Shown in pieces: positions 1 to 12,386 of a stretch of DNA of 64,000 bases. The position numbers and the translations under genes were made by a program. Position 1 is the first letter of the stretch. Each line of letters starts with the position of its first letter. Source of the DNA: Mansonella perstans (lineage: Eukaryota > Nematoda > Chromadorea > Rhabditida > Onchocercidae); NCBI GenBank assembly GCA_037074765.1, contig JBAMDO010000564.1, positions 310,001-374,000 on the forward strand, written 5' to 3'. Below the pieces are notes generated by a model, which saw only the letters and a program-made list of their open reading frames with translations, was not told the origin of the DNA and searched no databases.

Positions 1-1784
1 TCGATTTGTCAGAATAACAAATATACCGTAGGCATATCTTAACAATTATGCAACTCTGAACCTAGAACTTAATTATAAGTAACTTTATGTATATTACATA
101 TACAGTAAACCTAGGATATGTATGTTTTTATTTATATAGATATTCTGCATACAGTTTTAGAATGTTGTTCCCTTAAATGATAATTTATACAGTAGTTGGT
201 ATAATGGAATTAGATAATGAGTTCTGTCATCTCCAATAAGAAAAAAAAAAAAAAAAAAAAGAAAGGTGCACTAGCAGTAAATAACCTATGACCTCAAGAG
301 TAGCAAAAGATACTCGAGCAACAATGATTCATCCTGTTCTTCTCCAGAAAAACACAAAACCGCTATTTCATTCTCGTATTTCCTTTTTTTCTCTTCATTG
401 AAACATTTATTGTCGGTATTTTATGCTCTTTCATTGAGTGAAAATTTTGCATAATTCTCTGTCATACATTTACTTCATCACTACGACAATATTTATTAGA
501 ACTTGCACAGTTGTCCTCATTCTGATTATTTGCGGGTGATTGAATGACCTGAGAAAGAGCTCATTGCCTGACCTCAGCTAAATAATTACCCGCTACTCTT
601 CATTCCTCCAATCCTTCTGACCTGCTGAAATTCCTACAATAGCTACCCCATTTTACCTCACGTGCCGCAATCATCAACGTTGCGTCAAGTTGCGCATTTC
701 TTTCCTTTTCCCAAATTATTTGCATTTATTTAAAAGTTTATTTTAAGATTTTTTTTTTTAAGAAATTTATGTTGATTTTAGAAATTTGTGAATTTTTTTT
801 CTTTGTTTTTTTTTTTTTTTTAATTCAACATTTAAAGTATCGCAAAAATAGCAATCAAAAGGGTATTGAGATACATACAAGTTTTTTATATTTTTTCAAT
901 TAAAATTTTCTTTCATGAATTAGAATTAATACATTTATTTTTTTTATAGCATTAGGCATTTTAATTTTCTGATTAAAATATAATGTATGAGTATTCTAAT
1001 TGTATTTAACATTGGCACTCAAACAAATAACATTGTTCAGAAAGAAATGTAAGTAAGTGATAATTAGTAAGTGATAATACAGCGCTGGAAAATAACTTAC
1101 ATTATTGTTTTCTGTCACATGATGCACTACAACATCAAACTTCAACATGATTCTGTTAACACTCATGAAGATTCTATGATGATCCTGATTAGGCTCTGAT
1201 AATTAAGGTGAGGATAACAGAATTTGAAATTGGAATTTGTAATTCCAAAAGACTGAAATCCGCTACAATGAACACATATATTTGATAGTTAAAATGGAGT
1301 ATGAGTAAGAATGCAGGAAAATGAAAAATGGACGATTTTTAAATATAAAAAGATTTGAATTAAATTAAAAGTTAAAAAAGTTCATAGTTCAGCATTTTGA
1401 AAGGTGAAATGTAAGTTACTATGTCAATGGTAAGTTCATAATGTACGCATGTTCTTGTTTCATTGATAATAAATAGTAGTAAATGATGAAAGTTTCAAGT
1501 AGAGACTTGAGAATTTCTTAAAAAGCTAATTTTTTTTATTTAAAATTATTCCAATATGAAAATGGATGAAAAGACTTTCTGGTAACTATTATCAAAATTC
1601 ACAAAATTTATATGGCTAAATTGCTTTTAGTAAGCTTTAACCCGTAATATTAATTAAATAGTTCTTCAATCAGAAATTATTTTCAATATCTCTCAGTAAT
1701 AAGTATTGAAAATACAGTATTTATCGTCTATTTGCAGTCATCCACTAATGGTATGGTGTGTTTCCAGCTAATTAACAGATAGAG
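1..1784. other. AT-rich intergenic DNA, no gene seen
   Basis: I see no convincing exon on either strand. The stretch holds homopolymer A and T runs (for example around 241-260 and 805-822) and general AT-rich sequence. Confidence 0.6.
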
Positions 1785-2261
1785 ATGTCGGATCTGTTTT
1801 ACCAACTATTCCGTTATGTTTTTCATTCTTCTATTGCGAAGGTAAACTACGGTAAGTTATTAGTACAGGAGTAATAACTCCAACAGAAATATAAATATCT
1901 TCCCGCCAATCTTTGATCTTCATTCCTCTGACTTACAAAAATGAATTACCTCAGATTTTCCTGATTTCGAAAACAACATTTTGCATATCTGGCGAAGTTC
2001 GCCATTAATTGGCATTTCGAGTGAAGCTGAAATTAACTCTCTACGGTATATGTTTCGTTGCATCTGCTAAAGTATTACTAGTCGAAAAAGATGACCAGTG
2101 CTGCAGCATCTCTGCAACGATCAAACAACAGTTTGGATTATTACTTGTTGGAGTTCTTGCTCTTTTACTTGCCTAAACATTCTTCGTATCTGTATGATAG
2201 TACCAAAAAACTACAGTGTCGAAGCAACATGATGCACCTTGCACAGCGAGAATCATGTTAG
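1785..2261 (+). CDS. candidate two-exon small gene, unrecognised
   Basis: Weak candidate. A stretch of TTCCAG/ACAG acceptors (1763-1777) precedes an ATG at 1785. The first exon would be 1785-1841 (19 codons, starting MSDLFYQLFRY, ending in AAG before GTAAAC). A second open stretch at 2082-2261 follows a TACTAG acceptor in the same phase and ends in TAG. Together they would encode about 78 residues with a hydrophobic middle (DYYLLEFLLFYLP). No family is recognised. The reading is supported only by splice-phase agreement and codon-like composition, so it could be chance in AT-rich DNA or a remnant of a longer gene. Confidence 0.22.
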
Positions 2262-3079
2262 ATGGCTTTCACTTTTCTACCAATTGCATCTTGAAAGTGA
2301 AAAGACCATTTCCAGCATGACCTCTCCAAATCTAAAATAGACAGAGAGATCAAAGAATTCACTCAGAATCTGGGCCTTTCCCTTTCCATTGGCTCTAATT
2401 TGATTTTCATTCTGCTTGAATTATGCAGGATGGGAGATAGAGAGGCCTGTTCAGTACTAAAGTGAAATTCAATGCAAATTTCATGAAAATAATAAATAAA
2501 GTTGCCTCAAAACTCTATTTATGGACACTTCTGCAAAAAACAACAAACTTTTTTAAAATTTGTTCTACAACACAAAAATTGTCTTGGGGAAATTTTCAAA
2601 TCCTATTACCAACTACAAGAGTATTGCAACTGTGATACAGACGAAGTTGAATAAGTTTGATAACTTGCTGGCATCAATGTTATCAGTTAATGATTTGCAA
2701 GAATGTTTCTTCGAAGAAACTCTTCCAATTGTTGGGGAGATTTCAAAACACAGAAATATTAATTTGAAAACAATTATATAATTTAGAATAACGCCATGAA
2801 AAGGCTCTTGTGTTGCCATTAAGTTGTATAGTTGCAAAATTTAGATTTAAATCATCGAAAGTTCCCTAATCATCTAAATTTCTCTTATCACTTCCATGTT
2901 GCTGCGGCAAATTACTTTATAGCATGCACTGTAGTACTATTCATACGGAAGGAAGTACCATTTGCTTGAGAGATATATCAAAAAGTGTTCGATACAGCGA
3001 ATAACTGCTGTATCATCAGTTTAGAGAGAACGAGAGAGGAGAAAAAAGGAAGAAGAAATAACGCAAAGATTGTCTATTC

Positions 3080-3985
3080 AGTAAGTTTGGATTCTGTAAC
3101 TTTATTTGGGTCAGCAATCAATTCGATAATTGTAATTTACTACAATCAAAAGAAGCAGAGGTGACGGATAATATGTCTTCTGGTGAATATCACTTCACAC
3201 ATCTCTCCATTCTTTTCCAGCACATCATCTCTTTATCCTAATATCTACCATATTCTTTGAATTTGATGACATCTATCATTCTTATTACCTGATTGGTTCA
3301 CCAACAAGCACGAAACATCAGAATTCTTTCAAAACGCTTTTAAAATATTGTTTAGTATTCTTTAGAGTTGATGACACCTGCTATCAGTGAACTTTCCAGA
3401 ACAGAAAAATGATGTAGAAGTTGTTGTGAGTTGCAATTATCAGTAAATGGAAAACTTATGACTGATAAATTTATTTTTTTGACAAGTTTATTTTTGGCAA
3501 AAGTTTATTTTCGATAGGTTTATTTTTTCAAAGCTAATAAGTTGATTTTTTGACAAGTTTGTTTTTTTCTACGTTCATCATATTATAACTAAATCTAAAG
3601 CGTGAGAAATAAAAGTTGCGAACTTATGATACCTTCAAAGTTGTTAAATTCTGTTTTTTATATCCAGTTTGTGCTTCCTTATAGCTGAATTGAAATATAG
3701 AGTAAATGAGGTCAAAAGTGAGATTTTAAAAATTCATTGAAAGAATATTTGACATATTTTTTGATGAACCAATCAGGTAGCAGCGATTGTAGATGTCTTC
3801 AACTCTAATGGATATGGTAAATGTTATAATGAAGAGAATGAAGAGATACATCAGAAAAGATGTATAAATCGATCTACCAGAAGACATATTATCCGTCACT
3901 TCTGCTTCTTTTGACTGTAGTAAATACAATTACCGAATGGATTGCACAAATAGATAAGCTTTTTAAGGAATCCAAACTGATGAAC
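3080..3985. repeat. imperfect long inverted repeat (foldback element)
   Basis: The arm at about 3080-3347 reappears as its reverse complement at about 3721-3985. The best-preserved core is about 65 bp (3118-3184 against 3878-3944), with only a few mismatches, and includes AAAAGAAGCAGA and GTGACGGATAATATG. Similarity decays outward but is still visible in CTACCTGATTGGTTCA-like blocks. The arms are separated by about 370 bp. Neither arm has a convincing open frame. It could be a degenerate foldback transposon or an inverted segmental duplication. Confidence 0.7.
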
Positions 3986-4171
3986 GGACAGAATCTCACA
4001 GTTCATTTCTCTGATAGTTATTTTTCAACCAAACTTCATGGCATTTTCAGCACTTTTTATATGTGATATTCAAATTAAAATAAAAATTAATTAATGTCAG
4101 CATTTCTTCTTCAAACAACGAGAATTTCAACAATGTTCAAGTTTAGAGGTCTGAATCACCTAATTTTGTCG

Positions 4172-4481
4172 ATTGAATGTGCATCGGGTATGATATTGAA
4201 TTGAATGTGCATCGGTATGATATTGAATGTGCATCGGGTATGATATTGAATGTGGGTATGATATTGAATTGAATGTGCATCGGTATGATATTGAGTGTGC
4301 ATCGGGTATAATATTGAATGTGGGTATGATATTGAATTGAATGTGCATCGGTATGATATTGAATGTGCATCGGGTATGATATTGAATGTGGGTATGATAT
4401 TGAATTGAATGTGCATCGGTATGATATTGAATGTGCATCGGTATGATATTGAATGTGCATCGGGTATGATGCATCGGTATG
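4172..4481. repeat. minisatellite, about 22-24 bp unit
   Basis: About 12 tandem copies of a GAATGTGCATCGGGTATGAT-type unit. Variants lack one G, add GAATT, or collapse to GAATGTGGGTATGATATT. A higher-order period of about 85-110 bp made of long and short variants is visible. Open frames across it on the minus strand are products of the repeat and are not genes. Confidence 0.95.
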
Positions 4482-5779
4482 TTTCTAAGTTTATGATAGC
4501 AATTACTTCTTAGGCAGAATTTCAGAATTCAGAATTATTGTCCTTAGTATATTATAGTACATTACTCATCATTGTTCCTGCTGAACTACAATTCTAGACA
4601 GAGTAATGTATGAAAACACAAGGAATACGACATCAAATAAATGCCATTCGATTAAAATATTTATATTCTTATTACCAAAATATCGAGTATTTCGCCCTGC
4701 AACATGTTAAAAAATGTTTCGAAAAGCCCCTCGTGTCTCATGTCTCGACTCAATTTGCATGAGAAACTATTCACTTTGCGGTTAATATGAGCTAATCGGA
4801 TTGATACATGAATCATGCATTATGCAGTAACAGTTAACAGGATGTTATTGACCGCTACTATGTCTAGAATAATCAAGCACAGCAGGAATCAATTGTGAGT
4901 TAATACAATGAGCATTTCGTAAACAAATGAAAAACTGTTCCTTTCAAGATTCCATTCACATGATTTTACTTTCCTTACATTATATCATAAGTTGTTTTCC
5001 ATAATCTCTACGGATCTTTTTTTTAACTATTTTTGAATGAATTCTAAAATGTTTCCATTTTCAATTTTCATTCATTTGTTATTTGCATAAAAAAAATTCC
5101 AAAAATTCATTCCGTCAAATACACAAAATGCTGTATAAATGTAATATTTCAGTGCAACAATAAATTTCATATCTTAGATTAATCTGATTTTTGCTAAAAC
5201 AGCCTAGTATGGCACAGAATGATAGATTGTTAAGTAAAGATGTTCTGTAATTTTATTGGGTAAATGTGTGATTATGATAAAAGAAACGAATGAACTAGGC
5301 TTGAATAACATAGATCTTAAGATCTTAGGCCTCGTTGTTCATAGAAAATGGTAATCTTTGATTGCATGGAACCTGAAGGTATCATATATCAAAGCAGGTT
5401 TTGTTGATAATTCAGGAAGAATAATTAATTACCATTTGAAAGTTAACATCAAAACTGCATTTGTTTCAATGCTATGAAAGGAAGTGATGTTTGTTTAAAT
5501 GAAATTTTGATTAGATTTAACCAGAAATACATGCAACTGGTTAATGTAGCAATAAAGCATAAAAAATTCCTGAAGCGGATAAAATCTTTTAGACTCTACT
5601 TTCCTCCTATATAATTATCACGAGCCTTATGTTTTAAAACGGTATGCGTGAAATTAGCTCATAAATAGTTAAAATTTTTTTGCTGGAATAATTCCACATT
5701 CTAAAAATTGTTGTCGCATGGCATGCCTTCATCACACTAGCTTTTATTTTATCATTAAATTATAGCTAGTTACAGGTGT

Positions 5780-6732
5780 ATGATTTTTACAACAATGATA
5801 CCAGCATACATGGGTGAAGTTAAAAGTGATGGTGGAAACCATCTTTATTTTTCGTATCCGACACCGGTACCTACCAATATGGTACCGGCCAATTTTACGG
5901 CTTATAGTATGCCAATGCCCCCAACTTATGAAACAACTGTCGTTAACATCGCGAAACAGCAGGAAGAAAGCTTCCCAGCTATCGTTCCCATAGCCTCAAC
6001 ATCTATTTTTGCGTCAGCCTCGACTTCAGCACCACAACAACAGGAAGATGAACAACAGCAACGACTACAACGTAGATCTGTTATCCCAGTGGACGAAGAA
6101 GCTCGTAAAAAGTAATGAAATTTGCGAAGCAACTTTTCTGGTTTATACCAAGCATACGACATGCAAGAAAGGAAAATGCTGCCAAACAAACAATACCTGC
6201 AGCTAGACGTTATGTCTTGCATAATTTTCGCTTTTCTGGTGATTTAAGAATGTTAAAGTTATTTGCATGTTATGTACATAAACTTATTTGCATTGAATAT
6301 TTATGCATTTTCTATGTTCGAAAATTTTTTTGAAATTTCAAAATGTTGCACGATATGAATGCAACCTGAATTGGAAAATTTATTTCTACTAAAATTTAAT
6401 CTTTTGCATTTTTTCACTTGATAACTTTTTGTTGTTTTCAATGTTGTTGCTGCTGCTTCTACTTTTTTCCAGGCTAGTCTTCACTGGTATTATTGGGCTT
6501 CAAATGTCTCCGTTTGGTAACTGCTTTGAACCATCTGATGGTTGTTGGCCTCTTTTTGTGGCCAACAGAACCCGAATCAAAACAGTTATTTGCAGATCAA
6601 TGACAGATGAATAATATCAGGATTTGGAAGACATCAAGCCCAGATTTTTTTTTTTAATTTTGACGAATTTTTCAAAATTAATGAATTTTTGATTTGAAAA
6701 TCTCCATTCTTACTTTTTTTTTTAAACATTCT

Positions 6733-6765
<33 letters not shown>

Positions 6766-7448
6766 TGATAAAAAATATTCAGATTTTTAAACATTCTAGT
6801 CTCAAATAAGATTTTCGTTGTTTTGGTAAGGTTTGATTTTTTTATTTTTGAAATTTCGAATAAATTATAAGAGATTTCTAGATTTAGCAGAAATTCCAGC
6901 TTTCTAGATTTTAGGAGACATAACTTTTCCAGATATCGTGAACGTCGAGACAAAAATAACCTGGCGGCAAAAAAGTCCAGGAGTAATCGACGAGAGAGAG
7001 AAAAGATGATGCAACGTAAAGTTGACGAACTAGAGAAAGAAAATGAAGCATTACGCGCTCAATTGGCAATTTATACGCAACAATTAGATTACGTAAGTTA
7101 CCTTAATAATAGCAAGTTAACCTTTTACCCTGACATTCATTAATAATACATCTCTCCATACAGTAAATGATTTAATTATTCACCAGACGCTGACCAATAC
7201 CGCCTAATAGTTTTCAGTCATTCACTTTATTCTAGTTTCAATTGATAAAAGAATCAATTATCTTCATTTTTTTTTTCCAATTTTTCTATGATTTATAGGC
7301 TCGAAAAGAATATGAAAGACAATTATCATTATCTTATACCGCTCAACAACAAGGAATGTTACTCCGCGATAATCCTACTACTTTGGTAGCAACGACACAA
7401 CAAGCACCCGTACTTTATCCTACGTTTCCTCAGCAAACTGTTACTTGA
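5780..7448 (+). CDS. C/EBP-like bZIP transcription factor
   Basis: Three exons: 5780-6111, 6933-7092, 7299-7448 (213 residues). The phases agree at both joins, and the introns are GT-AG (GTAATG...TTCCAG; GTAAGT...TTATAG). Residues about 111-165 form a bZIP domain. The basic region, YRERRDKNNLAAKKSRSNRR, carries the N-x7-R signature (N119, R127). It is followed by a zipper with KVDELEKENEALRAQL heptads. YRxRR..NN.A..KSR is closest to C/EBP proteins, not to CES-2/PAR or ATF types, so it should bind DNA as a dimer in the nucleus. The N-terminal 110 residues are Pro/Ser/Gln-rich, as expected of an activation region. The start was chosen because a TTACAG acceptor lies 4 bases upstream, a likely spliced-leader site; an alternative ATG lies five codons in. 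Orthology to a particular C. elegans zip or cebp gene cannot be settled by eye. Confidence 0.85.
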
Positions 7449-7827
7449 CCATTAATTTACACATTTAATTCGAACGGCTGCTTCATCGAATTACGTATAA
7501 CTTGCGGATATCAAGAAATTAGAAAGATGGGAATTCAGAAATTATTCGAAGGAAATGAAGAAAGATCGTGGAGGATGTCTGAAATGATTCCTTTGCGGTT
7601 ATAAATGATTTTCTGAGTTATAAATGATTTCCTGATAAATTTTTCATTTAAACTTGTAAATTAGCATTAGGGCGTAAAACAAAACCTTGAATCTATCATT
7701 ATCGAATTCGATCGCATCTTGCTATGCTAAGCTCTCTAAAGAGAAGTCTTGAACTTAACGGATTCCATACTATTCGCACTCATGTAAATCTTTGGCCATC
7801 ATAATTCAAGGACTATTTTCGGGACTG

Positions 7828-7833
7828 TTTATT
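7828..7833 (-). terminator. candidate poly(A) signal of rpa-1
   Basis: TTTATT on the plus strand reads AATAAA on the minus strand, about 345 bp after the rpa-1 stop. It is a plausible cleavage signal, but other AT-rich hexamers exist nearby. Confidence 0.35.
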
Positions 7834-7900
7834 TCAGTTACCTTCAAACATCACAACCAATATCAAAAAACAAGAACTATGATATATACTGTAAAAAGAC

Positions 7901-7906
7901 AATAAA
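7901..7906 (+). terminator. candidate poly(A) signal of the bZIP gene
   Basis: AATAAA about 450 bp after the bZIP stop codon. It lies beyond the candidate rpa-1 signal, so the two convergent 3' UTRs would overlap. The interval 7449-8174 holds no other gene. Confidence 0.4.
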
Positions 7907-8174
7907 AATGACAATAAGAAACAATAAGAAAGAAACAAGTTTTACAAAGCAACAAAAGTGAATACACGACTTCAGCACTTCGATATCGGAATTTAAATGA
8001 TTTCAAAATCAAGCACCGTTCGAAATATTTTTACATTCAAACAATTAAGAATGAAATTACAAAAAAGCCGAAGTAAACATCATTTCCAACGTTATTTTAA
8101 CTCTAAATTTCGCGTCAATTTTTAAAATAAAGGGTGGAAGATATTTGCCGTACAAATAAGAAGTAACTGAGTAT

Positions 8175-11100
8175 CTACATCCTTTCCAATTTATTAACTG
8201 CTTTCGTAAGTTCATCAATATACTTGTCATGGTTGACCTCGTTAATGTCGAAAACACTCCATTTGATTTTCTCTTCACCCTGTAAAATACCATGTTGCAG
8301 TTTAATTACAAAACGCAATTTTACATTCTTCGATTTCGGTGCCGTTATCCAAAATCATAGTGCCTGCTTGTATAAAACGATAATCGACAGAATAGCTACC
8401 AGCAAAAAATAGATTAGAGTGAAAACCTGCATTAAAGTCCAACTCTTTATTCTGGAATTAACAAGTACATACTCGTTGATAATTAGAAACATTTAAATTA
8501 TTACATTATAAAACTCCGATTTAGCCCGAATGCGGAATGTATATTCACGAAAGCGAACCGCATTGAACACTTCATTATATTCATCAAGCTGAAAATATAA
8601 TTTAAAATCTTAGAATTCAAAATCACTGTGCTATGGTTCAATAAACTTTCACTCTTCTTTAATTTTCTTCGTCAAATACTTTCATCTTTTTAATTTCCAT
8701 CGTCAATACTACTCATTAGTACAATCACTTTCCATAAATTCCAAGATATAGCAATGAAAACCGTTCTATTCACCGCTTTTTTCAACAAAAACAACGGGAA
8801 AATCAAACCAAAAATTAAAAAGGAAAAAAATTAAAATAAATTAAACCAGATCATTATCGAGTAATTGTCCAAGCCGCTCTGCATCAGTTTTCAAAAGCTT
8901 GACAGCTTTATCCTCAAATACCGTTACCCAGTGAGATCCCGAAAAGTCCGATATTTCCACCTGGAATGTTCTGTGTTAAGGATAATAATTCTCCTTTGAT
9001 TTCGGATGCTAATATTACAGAAGTGGAAATGAGGAAATTTACCGTCATGAGAAGAACATATTTATAATTATCCAAAGTGATATCGCATTTTTCACATCGA
9101 TATTGATTGTTGAGTTCAATCACCTTCTTTTTGCATCCATTCGTACCACAACTCTGCAATCAAAAATTGATTTAAAACACTACAAAAATCCTTCATGCAC
9201 TAGTATAAAATTTGATTTCTGGTTCTGGAAAAAGTCGAAAATTTTCCGGATTTCTAGAATTTGGAAAGAAATGAATTTCATTTAAAAAAGAACAACTTCA
9301 CCTTATAAAGAGCGCCATCAGCTTTCAAAGATGAAATCATGGCTGTGACATTGAAAAATATGCCTTTTTCCGAATCTCGTCCCAGCCCACCAAGTTCAGA
9401 TAAACGAATGATTCGGAGGTCTCGTGCTGTAATGTTTAAAGAATTGACTGGACAAATCGTGATGACGTTCGAACAAATATCTTGGAATCCACAAAAAAAA
9501 AAGTCACCATAACTGTCTGAAGTGAGACCAGCCGTTGTTAGATTACGTGCCTGTACGGATGGTCGAGTTTCTCGGTACCATCTATATAAATTCGTTGTTT
9601 CAGCGCAGTCCATGTTCAGTTCTATTCGACTGGAATTCCCAGTGCTCAGACTTAAACTGCCTAGAATATCAGAGTATGAAAAAACGAAATTCTCTTTTAT
9701 CGATTATAACTTCATTAAAAATCAGAAAATTGATCCATATTTCAATTAAAAAACTGTTAATTACTTGCCGTTAAATTCTTTGACAAATGCTCCTTTTATA
9801 CCAATCGTCTGACCCTCAATTTCTTTATCATATGTTCGAGCTTGTTCGCCCCAAAATGTCAATATAATTTCCGTCTCCGTTGTGTCAATCAATACAATAT
9901 CCCGTTTCTCCAGTTGGGCACCTGTATTTCGTGCTGTAACCTGAAAAATATTTAAACATCAAGAGCCTCATCATTCATTCTTCCCTATTTAGCAGAATCC
10001 AAATGCAAAACTAATCATTTGATTAAAAAGAACTATTAAATCAGAAGAAGTGCTTAAAAGATTTCGAAAAAAGACTACATCTTATTAACAAGAAACCAAA
10101 TATTTTCCATAGTAACAAAACTCACTTGCACGATATCATTGACCTTTTCTACTACAGCAATGATATCAATCGGTTCACCAACGTGATTAGATACATTGCA
10201 AAGACGAACAATACTAAGTGAAAGCTTCGGTTGTTCAATTTTTTCACGATCCAAACAAGGCAATACCTGAAACACCACAGGTAAAAGGATTACTTAAGAG
10301 GAAATATTACTGAGTAGGAAACACAGTAGAATAACAGGATAATGTTATTTATTGCTACTAATAATTAATAACTATGTAACTGAATACCTCAGATTCGTTT
10401 CTTATTGTAATTTCGTAATCATGTCCCGTCGTATTAAAACGTTTATTCGCTTGCTTAACAGTACCGCCGGATACATAGAACATCTTAATAAATATGAAGC
10501 TAATTAAAATATGCCAGTTCCTGATCATCCAAAAAATTTACATTAAGTAAAAATGATTTTTATGTAAAATTTATGTAAATAAAAATTAAAACATTAGAGC
10601 TTCAAAAAAAATACAATGAATATGAATTATAGTTTGAATCAAGTAGGTAAATAACTATACCGATCCCTTCTGGATAATTGAATAGAATTTTTCAGCAGCA
10701 TCATCAAATGCGGCAATGCGGATACAGCCTCCTTCTTCATCAGTTAATTCAAAATTAAACACTTTCATATCTCTCCGAGCCGTTCTGATATTTCTTAGAT
10801 CCTCTTTTGCAGTGACTACACCACAAATACGCCATCTATAAGATATAAGAACCTAAGTGTGTGTGCATGTAACAAAACCGATGCAATGAATACATCGAAA
10901 ACACTCAGTTTATTTTTTTGCTAAATATACGATCATTAATCGAACAGAACATGTACCAAATTTCAAACTGAATATTTACTTATTGACGTAGGGAGTAATT
11001 AGTTTGATCGGTGTCAAATTCTGTACCATCAAATTGGCTAAACGGTGCGAAGATGAACCACCATAACGAACTGAAAAAAAGAGAAGTGTTATATATTAAG

Positions 11101-12386
11101 TAAAGTCGACTGCTTATTAGTATACATTTCTTATCCTGTCATCTCCTTTCATATATACGGCTTCAATTTCGACATTTACTATATTATCAGATAAAAGTCT
11201 GATAAGACTAATAAAAGAAAGTATGGTATGGAATGTGAAATATGCAATATGCATTGATTTCCTGATCTGAAAAAAATAAAGTTTAAAATAGAACAAAAAT
11301 ATAAAGCATTACCGGAAGCATTCTGTGTCAACTTTACTCCACCCTTTTGAGGAGATCGAAGTTCAGCAGGCATATTCTTCGCACCAATAACTGAATTTAA
11401 TCCCTGATAGTCATTGGGATTTCCAGAATGATGTACCGGATTTCCGAAAATCGGTAAATCGCGTCCCAGAATTTCATAATCCATGATTCTCAGCAATGGC
11501 TTTTGGGCAGCTTTTCTTAAAAAGAAAAAAAACTATAACACCTGAAGTAAACAATTTTTAAGAAGCGCTTTTAAAAAAAGGGAATAAAATACATGAATTA
11601 TTTGCATCCGTATCAAAAAATTTGGATTTTAACTAAATTTGCAAATTTGGATTTCAATCAAATTTTGTCCAAACTGCAAAATTTAAATTTCAATTCCTGT
11701 TAGCAATAAATTTATATTTGAATTAAATTTCAACCAAAACACTCACATCGTATATTTTATGCGTAATACTGGATTGCCTTGATCGAGACAATCTTTTTTG
11801 ATTTTTTCCGTTATATCTGCTTGATTAAGGCAAGCTATAAATATCAGTAGAATGAGTTAATAATTTGAACAATCAGATTGATTAAAACATAATCTTTCTT
11901 ACTGCATTCACTAATTGGTATTTTTAGCTTATTCCATAATTTTAATTCCATAAATTACTAATTCCATTAATTTTTTATTATGAATTCAATTACATTTTAA
12001 CATTGCGTGTTAAACGACAATGATAATCAATTAACAAATAAGAGATACGTACAATTATAGCTGAACATCCCATCAGATATTCGAAATCGAAAGTATTGAG
12101 CTTCTGAAGCAGGTTCCAATTGACTATTAACCAATGGTCTTGCTTCCTGAGAATTTTTTATTAAATTTTACAAATGATGACATTGAAAAATGCGCAAAAA
12201 AAAAAAAAAACAATGTTTTTTCAAATAATCAGATAAAGATATGATAATTAAAAAGAAAAAAAAATGATAAATTTGAACAAAAAAAAAAAAATTTACTAGA
12301 ATTTGAATTACAGGCCTTTCTTCTCCATTATTCGTCTCACATATTTCCTTGATAAAGCCTCGACTAAGATCGCCAATGCCTACCAT
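8175..12386 (-). CDS. rpa-1: replication protein A 70 kDa DNA-binding subunit (RPA1)
   Basis: Fifteen exons (minus strand): 12386-12297, 12146-12053, 11834-11747, 11515-11313, 11070-10980, 10835-10661, 10483-10388, 10266-10126, 9940-9769, 9660-9508, 9426-9302, 9153-9043, 8960-8847, 8588-8505, 8279-8175. Every phase closes, giving 613 residues (human RPA1 has 616). RPA coats single-stranded DNA in replication, repair and checkpoint signalling in the nucleus. The order is an N-terminal OB domain (1 to about 115), a linker, DBD-A from about 190 (WRICGVVTAKEDL), DBD-B (about 310-430) and DBD-C. DBD-C carries a C-x4-C...C-x2-C zinc ribbon (C478, C483, C496, C499; CEKC as in human). The C-terminal helix KWSVFDINEV..YIDEL is the trimerisation region. 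Intron 9 has a GC donor (9768-9767), because a GT choice would run into a stop. Intron 10 (9507-9427) is 81 nt with no stop. No key residue appears missing. Confidence 0.96.

Larger units (their letters stand above)
2262..5779. other. intergenic DNA upstream of the bZIP gene
   Basis: No gene supported. A 73-codon open stretch at 2560-2781 starts at a TTG codon, has no splice context and no recognisable family. The interval contains the foldback repeat at 3080-3985 and the minisatellite at 4172-4481, listed separately. The rest probably includes the bZIP promoter, but I cannot place it. Confidence 0.5.

Noticed and set aside
4143..4474. Three overlapping minus-strand open frames of 86-105 codons
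   Set aside because: They translate the minisatellite repeat (HSISYRCTF-type repeats) and have no splice or start context.
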